Positions 8,256 to 17,451 of a stretch of DNA of 64,000 nucleotides are shown here, piece after piece (the stretch's first letter is position 1; every line of letters starts with the position of its first letter). The DNA is taken from contig NZ_AP028878.1 in the NCBI RefSeq assembly GCF_036511935.1, positions 496,001 through 560,000 of the forward strand. The letters run 5' to 3'. The position numbers and the translations under genes were made by a program. Origin of the DNA: Marinobacter nanhaiticus D15-8W (GTDB lineage: Bacteria; Pseudomonadota; Gammaproteobacteria; Pseudomonadales; Oleiphilaceae). A model generated the notes under the pieces. That model did no database searches and was not told where the DNA came from. It worked only from the letters and a program-made list of their open reading frames with translations.

Positions 8256-9783
8256 AGTCGGTCACCGTGAGCGGATAGGTGGATGGCGTCGGCGTGATAG
8301 TGGTTTCCAGCAGTGCCCGTTGCAGGAGATTGCCGGCGACCTGCAGGCGATAGCTGGCAGAGGCGCGGACATCCGACAGGGGTTGGAAATCCTGGGCCAG
8401 GGCGGTCGTGGCTGCACTGACCTGTGCCTCGGTCCAGGGTTGTCCGCTCAATGTCTGCTCGGCGACTGCCGCCCGCTTGGGAATGGCGGCCATACCGCCG
8501 AACGCGAGCCGGCAGTCCGCGACCTGACCGTTATCCAGCTTGAGCCAGAAAGCGCCAAGCACAGCCGAGATGTCGTCATCCAGACGTTTGGAGATCTTGT
8601 ACAGCAACAGGTGTTCGTCGGATTGCGGCAGGGGGACCCGCACCCCCCGAACGAATTCGTCGGGTTTCAGCACCGTCTTCTTGTAGTCAACGAAGAAGTC
8701 CTCCAGCGGCAGGGTGCGTACCCCGTGGAGGCTGTCCAGCTCAACCTCGGCGCCCAGGGCGATCAGCGCCGGCGGCATGTCACCGATGGGGGAGGCGTTA
8801 CCGATATTGCCGCCGAGGGTGCCGCGGTTGCGGATCTGGAGCGCCCCCAATCGTTCGAGCATGGGTCCGAAATGAGGCCAGTAGCCCGGCAGTACCTGAT
8901 TCAGTTGCCGGTAGGTCATCCCGGCGCCGAGGTACAGTGCGCCATCGCGGATGTCATGCCGATGCAATTCGTCGATGCGATCGAGCTGGATAAGGTGGTC
9001 CAGATCCTTGAGTTGCTGGGTGATCTCCAGCGCCAGATCCGTGCCGCCTGCGATCAGGCGGGCTTCGGGGAAATCTGATTTCAGGCTGCGCAGCGCATCC
9101 AGGCTGCGTGGTGCATCGCATCGGCGGTCGGAGACGTGCAGCTCGGAAGCCTGGTCGTTAACAGTCTTGAGGGCGGCCAGCATGTCCGGATGCTGTAGCC
9201 AGTCAGGTCCGGCCCGATGGCTTTGCGGACCGGACAGCGGCGCTCCCGCATCATTGGGCGACCAGCTCTCGACGCAGGCCTTGCGCCCGGCCTCGATAAT
9301 CGGTCGATAGCCGGTGCAGCGGCAGAGGTTGCCCGCCAGGGCCTCGAGAATCTCCGCGTCGCTGGGTGGGCGCTTGAGCAACCCGGGGTCGGCATAGCGT
9401 TCGGTATATAGGGTAAACAGCGACATCACAAAGCCGGGGGTGCAGAACCCGCATTGAGCCCCGTGACACTCGATCATCGCTTTCTGGACCGGATGGACAG
9501 GATCCTCCCGGCGCAGCGCGTCCACGGTGACCAGGTGCTTTCCATGCAGGCCGCCGATCAGGGCGATGCAACCGTTGACGCTCTCATAACGTAAGCGCGT
9601 CGCTTCACCGTCCAGCACACCGATACTGACGGTGCAGGCACCACAGTCACCGGAGGCGCAGCCTTCCTTGGTGCCGGTGAGGCGCATTTTGGTGCGCAGC
9701 CACTCCAGAATGCTCAGGTTTGGGTCAATCTGGTCCAGCTTCTGGGGGCTGCCATTGAGAAAGAATTCGATCACAGGTCTCAC
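8248..9783 (-). CDS. xdhA: Xanthine dehydrogenase, iron-sulfur/FAD subunit
   Basis: This 511-residue small subunit combines two [2Fe-2S] domains and an FAD domain. Plant-type cluster ligands are C42, C47, C50 and C72 (GCASGDCGACT, NGC). The second cluster uses C110 and C113 (AQCGFC) and C153 and C155 (NLCRC). The FAD-binding part includes LIAGGTDL and RNRGTLGGNIGNASPIGD. Electrons from the Mo subunit pass through these centres to NAD+. The frame opens with GTG at 9783; another GTG three codons later is an alternative, and neither has an excellent ribosome site. It is the first gene of the leftward operon and faces the RutR-like operators. Confidence 0.94.
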   Translation of the reverse strand: MRPVIEFFLNGSPQKLDQIDPNLSILEWLRTKMRLTGTKEGCASGDCGACTVSIGVLDGEATRLRYESVNGCIALIGGLHGKHLVTVDALRREDPVHPVQKAMIECHGAQCGFCTPGFVMSLFTLYTERYADPGLLKRPPSDAEILEALAGNLCRCTGYRPIIEAGRKACVESWSPNDAGAPLSGPQSHRAGPDWLQHPDMLAALKTVNDQASELHVSDRRCDAPRSLDALRSLKSDFPEARLIAGGTDLALEITQQLKDLDHLIQLDRIDELHRHDIRDGALYLGAGMTYRQLNQVLPGYWPHFGPMLERLGALQIRNRGTLGGNIGNASPIGDMPPALIALGAEVELDSLHGVRTLPLEDFFVDYKKTVLKPDEFVRGVRVPLPQSDEHLLLYKISKRLDDDISAVLGAFWLKLDNGQVADCRLAFGGMAAIPKRAAVAEQTLSGQPWTEAQVSAATTALAQDFQPLSDVRASASYRLQVAGNLLQRALLETTITPTPSTYPLTVTDYA

Positions 9784-9931
9784 CCATCTTAGTTGTGTTG
9801 CCCCACCCGAATCGCGCCATCTCTCTTTTTATACTAGCGGATAAGCCGTCTTCGTTCGGGTCCGGATGACCTGATTTACAGGGCTTTTGTCACCCTCGTC
9901 ATCCCGTGTCGTCAGGGGTTTCTGCAATTTT

Positions 9932-9947
9932 TTGACCAGTTAGTCGA
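9932..9947. promoter_or_regulatory. RutR-like operator 1 in the divergent promoter region
   Basis: TTGACCAGTTAGTCGA matches 12 of 14 fixed positions of the RutR palindrome as I recall it (TTGACCA-NN-TGGTCAA). It lies between divergent xdhA and the ABC transporter genes, and a RutR-like TetR regulator is encoded at 14610. Binding is inferred, not shown. Confidence 0.55.
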
Positions 9948-10007
9948 GTTTGTTTGAATTTGTTTTCAACAATTCAGTTGGCAAGCAAATTGCTGACGTT
10001 CGAAATG

Positions 10008-10023
10008 TTGATTACCTGGTCAG
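10008..10023. promoter_or_regulatory. RutR-like operator 2 in the divergent promoter region
   Basis: On the minus strand this reads CTGACCAGGTAATCAA, matching 11 of 14 fixed positions of the same palindrome. Its centre is 76 bp from that of operator 1, on the transporter side. A further half site (CCGGTCAG) lies at about 10035. Confidence 0.5.
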
Positions 10024-10069
10024 TTTATTACGGGCCGGTCAGTTTTTGCACGAAACGGGAATGGGAAAT

Positions 10070-11632
10070 ATGACGGCAGTGGCAAGGCTACGCCTCGAGA
10101 ATATCGTCAAGGAATACCCGGGTTGCCGCGCCAACGACGGGATCGACCTGACGGCGGCCCCCGGCGAAATCCACGCGCTGCTGGGGGAGAACGGCGCGGG
10201 CAAGAGCACCCTGATGAAGGTGATTTACGGTGTTATCCAGCCGGACGAGGGTGCCCTTTACTGGGACGGCCAAAAGTTGACCTTGCAAGGACCGGCCCAT
10301 GCACGCCAACTCGGTATCGGCATGGTGTTCCAGCATTTCTCCCTGTTCGAAACCCTGACCGTGGCGGAGAATATCGCCTTGGGACTGCCGGCCGGCGAAG
10401 CCCGCAATCGCAAGGCACTGGACGAGCGCATTCGCGACGTCTCGAAACATTACGGCATGGCGCTGGACCCACGGCGCTTCGTACATACGCTTTCCACGGG
10501 CGAGCGCCAGCGGGTGGAAATCGTACGCTGCCTGATCCAGCACAGTCGCCTGCTCATTCTCGATGAGCCCACATCGGTACTCACGCCCCAGGAAGTGACG
10601 GACCTTTTCCGTACCCTGCGCCAGCTTGCCGAGGAGGGCTGCAGCATCCTGTTTATCAGCCACAAGCTGCAGGAAGTACGTGACCTGTGCCATCACGCCA
10701 CCGTGTTGCGCCATGGCAAGGTCACCGGTGAATGCGACCCCACTGAAACCTCCACAGAGGCCATTGCCCGCCTGATGGTGGGTGAAGATACCCCGCTAAC
10801 CACCGAAGTCCCGCCCGCCGCGCCGGGCGAAGCCTTGCTCCAGGTCAGTCGGCTCAACTACCGCAGCAACGATCCTTTCGGAACGAGCCTGAAGAATATC
10901 CGGCTCGATCTGCGGGCTGGCGAAATCGTCGGCATTGCCGGCGTGGCGGGCAATGGCCAGGACGAGTTGCTGCGGGCTCTTTCGGGCGAGGCCCTGGTCG
11001 CCAGGGACTGCATGCGACTGGACCGCGAATCCATCGGCCAGTTGGGGCCGGATGCCCGGCGACGCAAGGGCATCGCCGTGGTGCCGGAGGAACGCCTGGG
11101 GCGGGGAGCGGTTCCGGAGATGTCCCTTGTGGACAACGCGTTACTGACGGCCTCTTCACGGGGACTGGTTCGCAAGGGATGGGTCACCTACCAGCGCGTG
11201 CGCGACTATGCCAACCGGGTACGGGAACGTTTCCAGGTGAAGTCCGCAGGTATCGATGCCGTCGCCCGCAGTCTCTCCGGCGGCAACCTGCAGAAATTCA
11301 TCATTGGTCGTGAAGCACTGCAGGAACCCCGCCTGCTGGTCGCTTCCCACCCGACCTGGGGCGTCGATGTCGGCTCCGCTGTGGCGATCCATCAGGTACT
11401 CGTGGAGCTACGCGACCGGGGCGCGGCCGTGCTCCTGATTTCCGAGGATCTCGATGAACTTTTCCAGCTCTGCACGCGCATGGGCGCGATGTGCGGTGGG
11501 CGGCTGTCGCCCCTGGTCCCCACGGAAAGTCTCACGATCGAACAACTGGGGCAGTGGATGGCGGGCGACTTCCCCGATACGGACGCTGATACCGACGGTA
11601 GTGAAGGAGGGTTGAACCATGCTGTCGCTTGA
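10070..11632 (+). CDS. ABC transporter ATP-binding protein, nucleoside/nucleobase (BMP-type) uptake
   Basis: This 520-residue protein has two fused ABC domains, like the NupO/YufO and RbsA-type ATPases. Domain 1 has an intact Walker A (GENGAGKST), signature LSTGERQRVE and Walker B ILDEPTSVL. Domain 2 has a degenerate P-loop (GVAGNGQDELL), signature LSGGNLQKF and HPTWGVDVGS replacing Walker B, which is normal for this subclass. The start at 10070 is preferred because GGGA lies 9 bases upstream; the open frame continues upstream to 9950 through the operators and is unlikely to be translated there. It overlaps the first permease by 14 bases. Context makes it the importer for purines or purine breakdown intermediates. 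Confidence 0.88.
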   Translation: MTAVARLRLENIVKEYPGCRANDGIDLTAAPGEIHALLGENGAGKSTLMKVIYGVIQPDEGALYWDGQKLTLQGPAHARQLGIGMVFQHFSLFETLTVAENIALGLPAGEARNRKALDERIRDVSKHYGMALDPRRFVHTLSTGERQRVEIVRCLIQHSRLLILDEPTSVLTPQEVTDLFRTLRQLAEEGCSILFISHKLQEVRDLCHHATVLRHGKVTGECDPTETSTEAIARLMVGEDTPLTTEVPPAAPGEALLQVSRLNYRSNDPFGTSLKNIRLDLRAGEIVGIAGVAGNGQDELLRALSGEALVARDCMRLDRESIGQLGPDARRRKGIAVVPEERLGRGAVPEMSLVDNALLTASSRGLVRKGWVTYQRVRDYANRVRERFQVKSAGIDAVARSLSGGNLQKFIIGREALQEPRLLVASHPTWGVDVGSAVAIHQVLVELRDRGAAVLLISEDLDELFQLCTRMGAMCGGRLSPLVPTESLTIEQLGQWMAGDFPDTDADTDGSEGGLNHAVA

Positions 11633-12719
11633 GCGTCGTCCCGTCGATTCGAAAACGATGACCTATGCTTCACCGGTCCTGGCGCTGGTGCTGACGATCG
11701 TCACCGGGTTCCTGATATTCCTGGGGCTTGATCGCGACCCGATCGAAGGGCTGCGCCACTTCTTCATCACACCGATCAACAGCAGCTACGGCTGGGCCGA
11801 ACTTGGCCTGAAGATGGCGCCGTTGCTGCTCTGTGCCGCGGGGCTGACTATCTGCTACCGCGCCAAGTTGTGGAATATCGGTGCCGAGGGCCATTTCCTG
11901 ATGGGCGCGGTGGGCGCCAGTATCGTTGCGTTGCAGCCGGGCGGGGGGAGTGGGTTCTGGATCCTGCCGCTGGTGTTGCTGGCGGGGGTGGCGTTTGGCG
12001 CCCTGTGGGCGGCGATTGCGGCTTTCCTCAAGACCCATTTCCACTGCAATGAAATCCTGACCACCATCATGCTCAACTACATCGCGCTGAACCTGTTGCT
12101 ATATGGGGTTCACGGACCACTGAAAGACCCCTATGGCTTCAGTTTTCCGCAGTCGGCGATGTTCGGGGACTCGGCGTTGCTGCCGATGCTGATTCCCGGT
12201 ACCCGGCTGCATATAGGGCTGCTGTTCGCGGTGCTGGCGGCGGTCATCGTCGGCGTCCTGTTTGCCCGCACGTTTATCGGGTTCCAGCTCAAGGTCCTGG
12301 GCGAAGACGAGCAGGCGGCCGCTTTCGCCGGCTTCCCGCGGAAGAAGTTGATCTGGTTTGCCTTCCTGGTCGCCGGCGGTATGGCCGGCCTGGCCGGTGC
12401 TTCGGAGGTAACCGGGCCGATTGGACAACTGGTGCCCCAGGTCTCACCCGGCTACGGCTATACGGCCATCATCGTGGTGTTTCTGGGCCGTATGAAAGCG
12501 GTGGGAATCATCCTCGCCAGTGCCCTGTTGGCACTGACGTTCCTCGGTGGCGAGATGATGCAGATTTCCATGAATCTGCCCAAGGCCATGACCGGCCTGT
12601 TCCAGGGGCTGCTGCTGTTCTACCTGCTCACCTGTGATGCCTTTATCCACTATCGCGTGCGCTGGATCGGCTCCAGGCCCGCCGTCGCCAAAATCACGCT
12701 GGCCGGGCAGGAGGGCTGA
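11619..12719 (+). CDS. ABC transporter permease (nucleoside-type), subunit 1
   Basis: This 366-residue inner-membrane protein of the BPD_transp_2 type is related to NupP/YufP and RbsC permeases. It has about 8-10 hydrophobic segments, beginning with ASPVLALVLTIVTGFLIFLG. The family segment LWNIGAEGHFLMGAVGA and the EAA-like loop FAGFPRKKLIWFAFLVAGG are present. The start follows GAAGGAGGG and lies inside the end of the ATPase gene. It forms the heterodimeric channel with the next gene. Confidence 0.88.
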   Translation: MLSLERRPVDSKTMTYASPVLALVLTIVTGFLIFLGLDRDPIEGLRHFFITPINSSYGWAELGLKMAPLLLCAAGLTICYRAKLWNIGAEGHFLMGAVGASIVALQPGGGSGFWILPLVLLAGVAFGALWAAIAAFLKTHFHCNEILTTIMLNYIALNLLLYGVHGPLKDPYGFSFPQSAMFGDSALLPMLIPGTRLHIGLLFAVLAAVIVGVLFARTFIGFQLKVLGEDEQAAAFAGFPRKKLIWFAFLVAGGMAGLAGASEVTGPIGQLVPQVSPGYGYTAIIVVFLGRMKAVGIILASALLALTFLGGEMMQISMNLPKAMTGLFQGLLLFYLLTCDAFIHYRVRWIGSRPAVAKITLAGQEG

Positions 12720-12721
12720 GC

Positions 12722-13648
12722 ATGAGCATCGAACTGATCACGAATATTCTCGCTGCCACCGTCGTTGCCGGCACACCCTTGCTGATCGTGGCGCTGGGAG
12801 AACTTATCTGCGAGCGTTCCGGGGTCCTCAACCTGGGGCAGGAAGGCATGATGCTGATCGGCGCAGTGGCTGGCTTTATCGCCGTGCTCACCACCGGCAG
12901 CCTGACGATCGGCGTTATCGCCGCCATGGCAGCCGGCGTGGCGATGGCCCTGCTGTTTGCCCTGATGGCCGTGACCCTCGCCGCCAACCAATATGCCGCC
13001 GGTCTGGCGCTGACCATCTTCGGTACAGGCTTAAGTGCCTTCATCGGAGCCGGCTATGTCGGCAAGACCATCGACGGTTTTACCAAGCTCGCCATTCCAG
13101 GCTTGAGTGACATCCCGGTGCTGGGGCCCGTTCTGTTCAATCAGGACCTGCTGGTTTACGTCTCCCTGGGGTTATTCGTGGCCGTATACGTCTTCCTTCG
13201 TCACAGCCGGGGAGGCCTTTTACTGCGGGCTGTCGGTGAATCGCCGGACTCGGCTAACGCCAATGGGTTGCCTGTCATGCTGATCCGCTACCTGGCCGTC
13301 AGTTTCGGCGGGGCCATGGCCGGACTGGCGGGCGCTTACCTGTCCCTGGCCTATACGCCGCTATGGACCGAAGGCATGACCGCCGGCCGCGGCTGGATCG
13401 CCCTGGCACTGGTGGTGTTCGCCACCTGGCGGCCCGAGCGGGTACTGCTCGGCGCCTACCTGTTTGGCGTTGCCAGCATCCTCCATCTCGTCTTGCAGGG
13501 CTTCGGCTGGGACAGCTCCACCGAATTGCTCGCGATGCTGCCGTATGTCGTGACCATCGTGGTGTTGGTGCTGCTCTCCAGCAACCCGACCCGAACCCGG
13601 CTGCATACCCCCTTATCCCTGGGCCAACCTTACCGGCCGGGACGATAA
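12722..13648 (+). CDS. ABC transporter permease (nucleoside-type), subunit 2
   Basis: This 308-residue polytopic membrane protein pairs with the preceding permease, as NupQ/YufQ pairs with YufP. The family signature ERSGVLNLGQEGMMLIGAVAGF is near the N-terminus, and SFGGAMAGLAGAYLSL and GRGWIALALVVFATWRPER lie near the C-terminus. It starts 3 bases after the previous stop with GGAGG upstream. No solute-binding lipoprotein of the BMP family follows, although this transporter class needs one. Confidence 0.88.
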   Translation: MSIELITNILAATVVAGTPLLIVALGELICERSGVLNLGQEGMMLIGAVAGFIAVLTTGSLTIGVIAAMAAGVAMALLFALMAVTLAANQYAAGLALTIFGTGLSAFIGAGYVGKTIDGFTKLAIPGLSDIPVLGPVLFNQDLLVYVSLGLFVAVYVFLRHSRGGLLLRAVGESPDSANANGLPVMLIRYLAVSFGGAMAGLAGAYLSLAYTPLWTEGMTAGRGWIALALVVFATWRPERVLLGAYLFGVASILHLVLQGFGWDSSTELLAMLPYVVTIVVLVLLSSNPTRTRLHTPLSLGQPYRPGR

Positions 13649-13736
13649 AACAGGAAGAGCCCGTCAGAGGCTCCCTCTAATAAAAATCGGCGAAGTCATG
13701 CCAACGGATGTCACTTAAAAACGATAGAGGAATGAC

Positions 13737-14513
13737 ATGAAAGCACTTCACAAAACACTGCTGGCGACCTGTGTTGCTGCGGCCTTCGTGCCGGCGGCCC
13801 ACGCGGAAAAATTCTTTGGCGACTCAAGCATTTCGATCCTCCACAGTGCCGATTACCAGACGTTCGGTGACCGGGAAGTGGAAGACACCTATATGACGTT
13901 CGAGAACGCCACGGCCCATAACTGGGGCGGCACCTTCTTCTTCATTGACCGTAATCACGGTCGCGGTGCAGCGACCGGGGACGATAATGTCTATGGTGAA
14001 TTCTCACCTGCGTTGAGTCTGGGCTGGGCGACGGGTAACGACTTGAGCTTCGGGCCGGTCGAGGATGTGTTTATCGCGGGAACCTACGAATTCGGCGGCG
14101 GTACCGAATCCAACAATTACCTGACGGGTCTCGGCCTGGCGTGGGACGTACCGGGCTTCCTGTACTTCAATACCATGGGCTACTACGTCAACAACAATGC
14201 TGATGCCGCGGGATACGAAGACCCGGCGGACGACTGGCAGTTGACCGTGACCTGGGGCGCACCTTTCGAGATCGGTCCAGCGCGCTTCCTGTTCGACGGT
14301 TATATCGACTGGTCTACCGCGGCCAGCGACCACGCGTCCGAATTCCAGTTCACGCCGCAGTTCAAGCTCGACCTGGGCAACTTCACCGGTCATCCGGGTG
14401 TGCTCTATGCCGGTATCGAGTACGCGTACTGGAACAACAAGTTCGGTGTCGGCGATGACGACATCATGGACACCCAGAGCTCGGTGAGTGCCCTGGTGAA
14501 GTTCCACTTTTGA
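13737..14513 (+). CDS. Tsx-like outer-membrane nucleoside channel
   Basis: This 258-residue protein has a signal peptide (cleavage likely after AAHA, residue 23). The mature part is a beta-barrel of alternating strands that ends in a terminal Phe (ALVKFHF), typical of outer-membrane proteins. Segments such as NWGGTFFFIDRNHG and GEFSPALSLGWATG resemble Tsx/OmpK (channel_Tsx) proteins, which let nucleosides cross the outer membrane. A ribosome site GAGGA precedes the ATG. Placed directly after the ABC permeases, it most likely supplies the periplasm with the same nucleosides or bases. Confidence 0.82.
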   Translation: MKALHKTLLATCVAAAFVPAAHAEKFFGDSSISILHSADYQTFGDREVEDTYMTFENATAHNWGGTFFFIDRNHGRGAATGDDNVYGEFSPALSLGWATGNDLSFGPVEDVFIAGTYEFGGGTESNNYLTGLGLAWDVPGFLYFNTMGYYVNNNADAAGYEDPADDWQLTVTWGAPFEIGPARFLFDGYIDWSTAASDHASEFQFTPQFKLDLGNFTGHPGVLYAGIEYAYWNNKFGVGDDDIMDTQSSVSALVKFHF

Positions 14514-14530
14514 CGCGTACGCACTTGATT

Positions 14531-14549
14531 AAGGCGTGATCAGCCTTTT
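14531..14549 (+). terminator. Possible weak terminator after the Tsx-like gene
   Basis: AAGGC (14531-14535) pairs with GCCTT (14543-14547) around GTGATCA and is followed only by TT. The stem is short, so some read-through into tetR is likely. Confidence 0.35.
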
Positions 14550-14559
14550 GATCAACCGG

Positions 14560-14585
14560 GGGAGTTCGGCTAATGTCGAACTCCC
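14560..14585. promoter_or_regulatory. Nine-bp inverted repeat upstream of the TetR-type regulator
   Basis: GGGAGTTCG (14560-14568) and CGAACTCCC (14577-14585) form a perfect inverted repeat with an 8-base spacer, ending 24 bases before the ATG. There is no T-run. It could be an autoregulatory operator or a leader hairpin, and it differs from the RutR-like sites. Confidence 0.4.
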
Positions 14586-14609
14586 ACCCCCAGAAACGAT
14601 CGGAACGCC

Positions 14610-15302
14610 ATGACCCTTCAGTCTGAAGCCAAGTTAAGCCAGATCGCAGAGGCGCCCGTGAAAGGTCGGACACGACGCTATCGTCCAGGCCGGATCCGGG
14701 AACGCAACCGGGAACGCATCATCGCCGCGGCCGAGCAGGAGTTTGCCCAGCATGGTTTTCGTGGCGCGACGATCCAGAATATCGCCGAGCGCGCGGAGCT
14801 ACCCAAGTCCAACGTGCTCTACTACTTCAGCAACAAGAAGCGCATCTACTATGCGCTGTTCGATGACATCATGGCCCGCTGGAATGCGGTGTTCTCGGAA
14901 ATCAGACCTGAAGACGACCCGGCCCAGGCATTGGAGACGTTCATCCGGACGAAGGTGGAGATGTCCCGCCGATTCCCGCTGGCCTCCCGGCTGTTCGCCC
15001 AGGAGATTATCCAGGGTGCGCCTTTCCTGAAGGATCACCTGCGCACCAGTATGCGTGAGTGGGTACGGGGACGGGCCGGCGTGATCCAGCAGTGGATCGA
15101 CGAGGGTCGGATGGCCCAGGTGGATCCGGTACAGCTGATCTTCCTGATCTGGTCCTCAACCCAGCACTACGCAGATTTCCAGGTCCAGATCCTGATGGTC
15201 GAGAACAAGGCCGAATATGAACAGCGCGATTTCGATCACGCGGCGGATTTCCTGACCGCCGTCATCCTCCGCGGGTGTGGACTGGAGCCAACCAAGCAAT
15301 GA
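14610..15302 (+). CDS. TetR-family regulator, RutR-like
   Basis: This 230-residue protein has an N-terminal helix-turn-helix at about residues 30-75 (AEQEFAQHGFRGATIQNIAE, then LPKSNVLYYFSNKKRIY). It has a ligand-binding domain resembling RutR, the E. coli regulator that senses uracil/thymine and controls pyrimidine and purine use. The stretch RRFPLASRLFAQEI and the length fit that family. It overlaps puuE by 4 bases (ATGA), so regulator and catabolic enzyme are co-translated. RutR-like palindromes in the xdhA/transporter promoter are its likely targets. Ligand identity is unknown; a purine or pathway intermediate is an inference. Confidence 0.82.
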   Translation: MTLQSEAKLSQIAEAPVKGRTRRYRPGRIRERNRERIIAAAEQEFAQHGFRGATIQNIAERAELPKSNVLYYFSNKKRIYYALFDDIMARWNAVFSEIRPEDDPAQALETFIRTKVEMSRRFPLASRLFAQEIIQGAPFLKDHLRTSMREWVRGRAGVIQQWIDEGRMAQVDPVQLIFLIWSSTQHYADFQVQILMVENKAEYEQRDFDHAADFLTAVILRGCGLEPTKQ

Positions 15303-16231
15303 CGATCAATACCGATTATCCCCGTGACCTGATCGGCTATGGTGCTGAACCGCCTCAGGCCAATTGGCCGGGCAAGGCCCGCATCGCCGTCCAGTTCGTG
15401 TTGAACTACGAGGAAGGGGCCGAGAACTGTGTCCTGCACGGGGACAGCCACTCCGAGGTTTTCCTGTCGGAGATTATCGGTGCCCAGCCTTACCCGGACC
15501 GCCATATGAGTATGGAGTCGATCTATGAATATGGCTCCCGCGCTGGTGTCTGGCGCGTATTGCGCGAGTTCCGCAAGCGTCAGTTGCCGCTGACCGTCTT
15601 CGGTGTCGCCATGGCCTTGCAGCGTAACCCGGAGGTGACCCAGGCGTTCCTGGCGGACCAGCATGAAATCGCCTCCCATGGACTGCGCTGGATTCACTAC
15701 CAGGACATGGACGAGTCCCGCGAACGCGAGCATATGGAGCAGGCCATCGCCATCCAGACTGAACTGACCGGTAGCCGGCCATTGGGGTGGTACACCGGGC
15801 GCGACAGTCCCAATACGCGTCGTCTGGTGGTGGAAGCCGGCGGGTTCGAGTATGACAGCGACTACTATGGTGATGACCTGCCGTTCTGGACCACGGTGGA
15901 AACCCGCGATGGCGAGCAGAAGCCCCATCTCGTGGTCCCCTACACGCTGGACACCAACGACATGCGCTTTGCATCCAACCAGGGGTTCAACTCCGGCGAG
16001 CAGTTCTTCCAGTATCTGAAAGACGCCTTCGACATGCTTTACGAGGAGGGTGCCGAGACGCCCAGGATGCTGTCCATCGGCCTGCATTGCCGGTTGGTGG
16101 GGCGCCCGGGGCGTTTCCGGGCATTGCAGCGCTTTCTTGACTATATCGAACAGCATGATCGGGTCTGGGTGTGCCGTCGGTTGGACATTGCACGGCATTG
16201 GAAGGCGGAGCATCCGTTCGCGGTGAAGTGA
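15299..16231 (+). CDS. puuE: Allantoinase, polysaccharide-deacetylase-like (cofactor-independent)
   Basis: This 310-residue protein starts TINTDYPRDLIGYG and continues FVLNYEEGAENCVLHGD, the characteristic N-terminus of PuuE allantoinases. These belong to the polysaccharide deacetylase superfamily rather than to the amidohydrolases such as AllB. HEIASHGLRWIHYQ carries the conserved His pair, and GWYTGRDSPNTRRLV follows. It opens allantoin to allantoate. The start at 15299 overlaps the tetR stop; an in-frame ATG at 15275 lies inside tetR and is less likely. Confidence 0.93.
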   Translation: MTINTDYPRDLIGYGAEPPQANWPGKARIAVQFVLNYEEGAENCVLHGDSHSEVFLSEIIGAQPYPDRHMSMESIYEYGSRAGVWRVLREFRKRQLPLTVFGVAMALQRNPEVTQAFLADQHEIASHGLRWIHYQDMDESREREHMEQAIAIQTELTGSRPLGWYTGRDSPNTRRLVVEAGGFEYDSDYYGDDLPFWTTVETRDGEQKPHLVVPYTLDTNDMRFASNQGFNSGEQFFQYLKDAFDMLYEEGAETPRMLSIGLHCRLVGRPGRFRALQRFLDYIEQHDRVWVCRRLDIARHWKAEHPFAVK

Positions 16232-16281
16232 GTTAACGAGCGCTACTTGAGTTAGGGCTGTTCTAAAGTTTTGCACGCCTG

Positions 16282-16382
16282 GGCACCTTCGGTGCCTCAG
16301 AAGCTGAAGCTTCTGCTACATGCTCGAGCTGGCTGGAAAATGTAGCCGACGCTTTAGCTTCGGAGCAGCCTGAAAGGCTGCC
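16282..16382. repeat. Paired palindromic repeat element (REPIN-like), locus B
   Basis: An inverted core (16296-16321) and a forward core (16340-16365) are separated by GCTCGAG plus about 11 bases. Each core is flanked on its GAG side by a small hairpin: GGCACC-TTC-GGTGCC on the left and CAGCC-TGAAA-GGCTG on the right. It lies between puuE and alc and may affect read-through. Confidence 0.85.
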
Positions 16383-16434
16383 AAGAGAAGGCCCACTCAG
16401 AGTTCCACTGTTAAAGAAAGAGAGCCAAACAACC

Positions 16435-17451
16435 ATGACCGATGTACACGTCGCCCCTCACGTCGAAGGCCCGGCCTTCACCCGCGACTACCTGAACCTG
16501 GCGGATGGCAGCCTTGGTGCTGAAGTCACCTGGGTCACCGACGAATTCTTTGCACCCCGGGCACGGATGCTCGACCCCGAGTCGGCGCGTTTCTACCCGG
16601 ACAAGTACGATGACCATGGCAAGTGGATGGACGGCTGGGAGACCCGCCGCCGCCGGGACACGGGCCACGACTGGTGCATCCTGCGCCTGGCGATGCCGGG
16701 CGTGCTGCATGGGGTGGATTTCGATACCAGTTTCTTCACCGGCAACTTCGCCCCCGCTGCCTCGCTCGAAGCCTGCTGGTCGCCGGACGGCGACCCGGAT
16801 AACGACGCCGATTGGCAGGAAATCCTGCCCGCCGTCTCCCTGTCTGGAAATGATCACCGATTCGAGGCCCTCGACGCCTCCGGCCCCTGGACCCACCTGC
16901 GCCTGCATATTTGGCCGGACGGTGGCATGGCCCGCCTGCGGGTCTACGGTCAGCCGTTCTGCGATTGGGACAACCGTGACCTCGACGAACGTTTGGATCT
17001 GGTAGCCCTAGAAAATGGTGGCGACCAGGTGGCCTGGAGCGATGCCCACTACGGTGAGCCCCGTAAGCTCCTGCGTCCCGGCCGAGGCATCAATATGGGC
17101 GATGGCTGGGAAACCCGGCGCCGCCGGGAACCGGGCAACGAATGGTGCATCCTGCGCCTGGGACACCCGGGGGTGGTGGATGAAATCGAGATCGACACGG
17201 CCCACTTCAAGGGCAACTTTCCGGCGCGCTTTTCAATCCAGGCCGCCTACGTGGAAAAGGGCACGAAGCAATCCATCGTGACCCAGAGCATGTTCTGGGA
17301 AACGTTGATCGAAGAGCAGCCGCTCACTGCGGATGCCATCCACAACTTCACCGAACTGGCCGATCTCGGACCGATCACCCATATCCGTCTAAACAGTATT
17401 CCCGACGGCGGGATCAGTCGGATTCGTCTGCGAGGAAAACCAGTCAAATGA
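16435..17451 (+). CDS. alc: Allantoicase
   Basis: This 338-residue protein is built from two homologous allantoicase domains. Each contains the motif DGWETRRRR followed by WCILRL, at about residues 64 and 224. It hydrolyses allantoate to ureidoglycolate and urea. Length and repeat arrangement are typical. The stop overlaps the start of allA (ATGA). The promoter-proximal gap contains repeat element B. Confidence 0.95.
   Translation: MTDVHVAPHVEGPAFTRDYLNLADGSLGAEVTWVTDEFFAPRARMLDPESARFYPDKYDDHGKWMDGWETRRRRDTGHDWCILRLAMPGVLHGVDFDTSFFTGNFAPAASLEACWSPDGDPDNDADWQEILPAVSLSGNDHRFEALDASGPWTHLRLHIWPDGGMARLRVYGQPFCDWDNRDLDERLDLVALENGGDQVAWSDAHYGEPRKLLRPGRGINMGDGWETRRRREPGNEWCILRLGHPGVVDEIEIDTAHFKGNFPARFSIQAAYVEKGTKQSIVTQSMFWETLIEEQPLTADAIHNFTELADLGPITHIRLNSIPDGGISRIRLRGKPVK

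Noticed and set aside
15236..16276. 346-codon open frame on the minus strand opposite puuE
   Set aside because: Antisense to a well-recognised allantoinase; no ribosome site and no family motif.
16282..16382. Possible CRISPR repeat pair
   Set aside because: The two units are inverted, not direct, only two per locus, and flanked by hairpins; no array, leader or cas genes are present.
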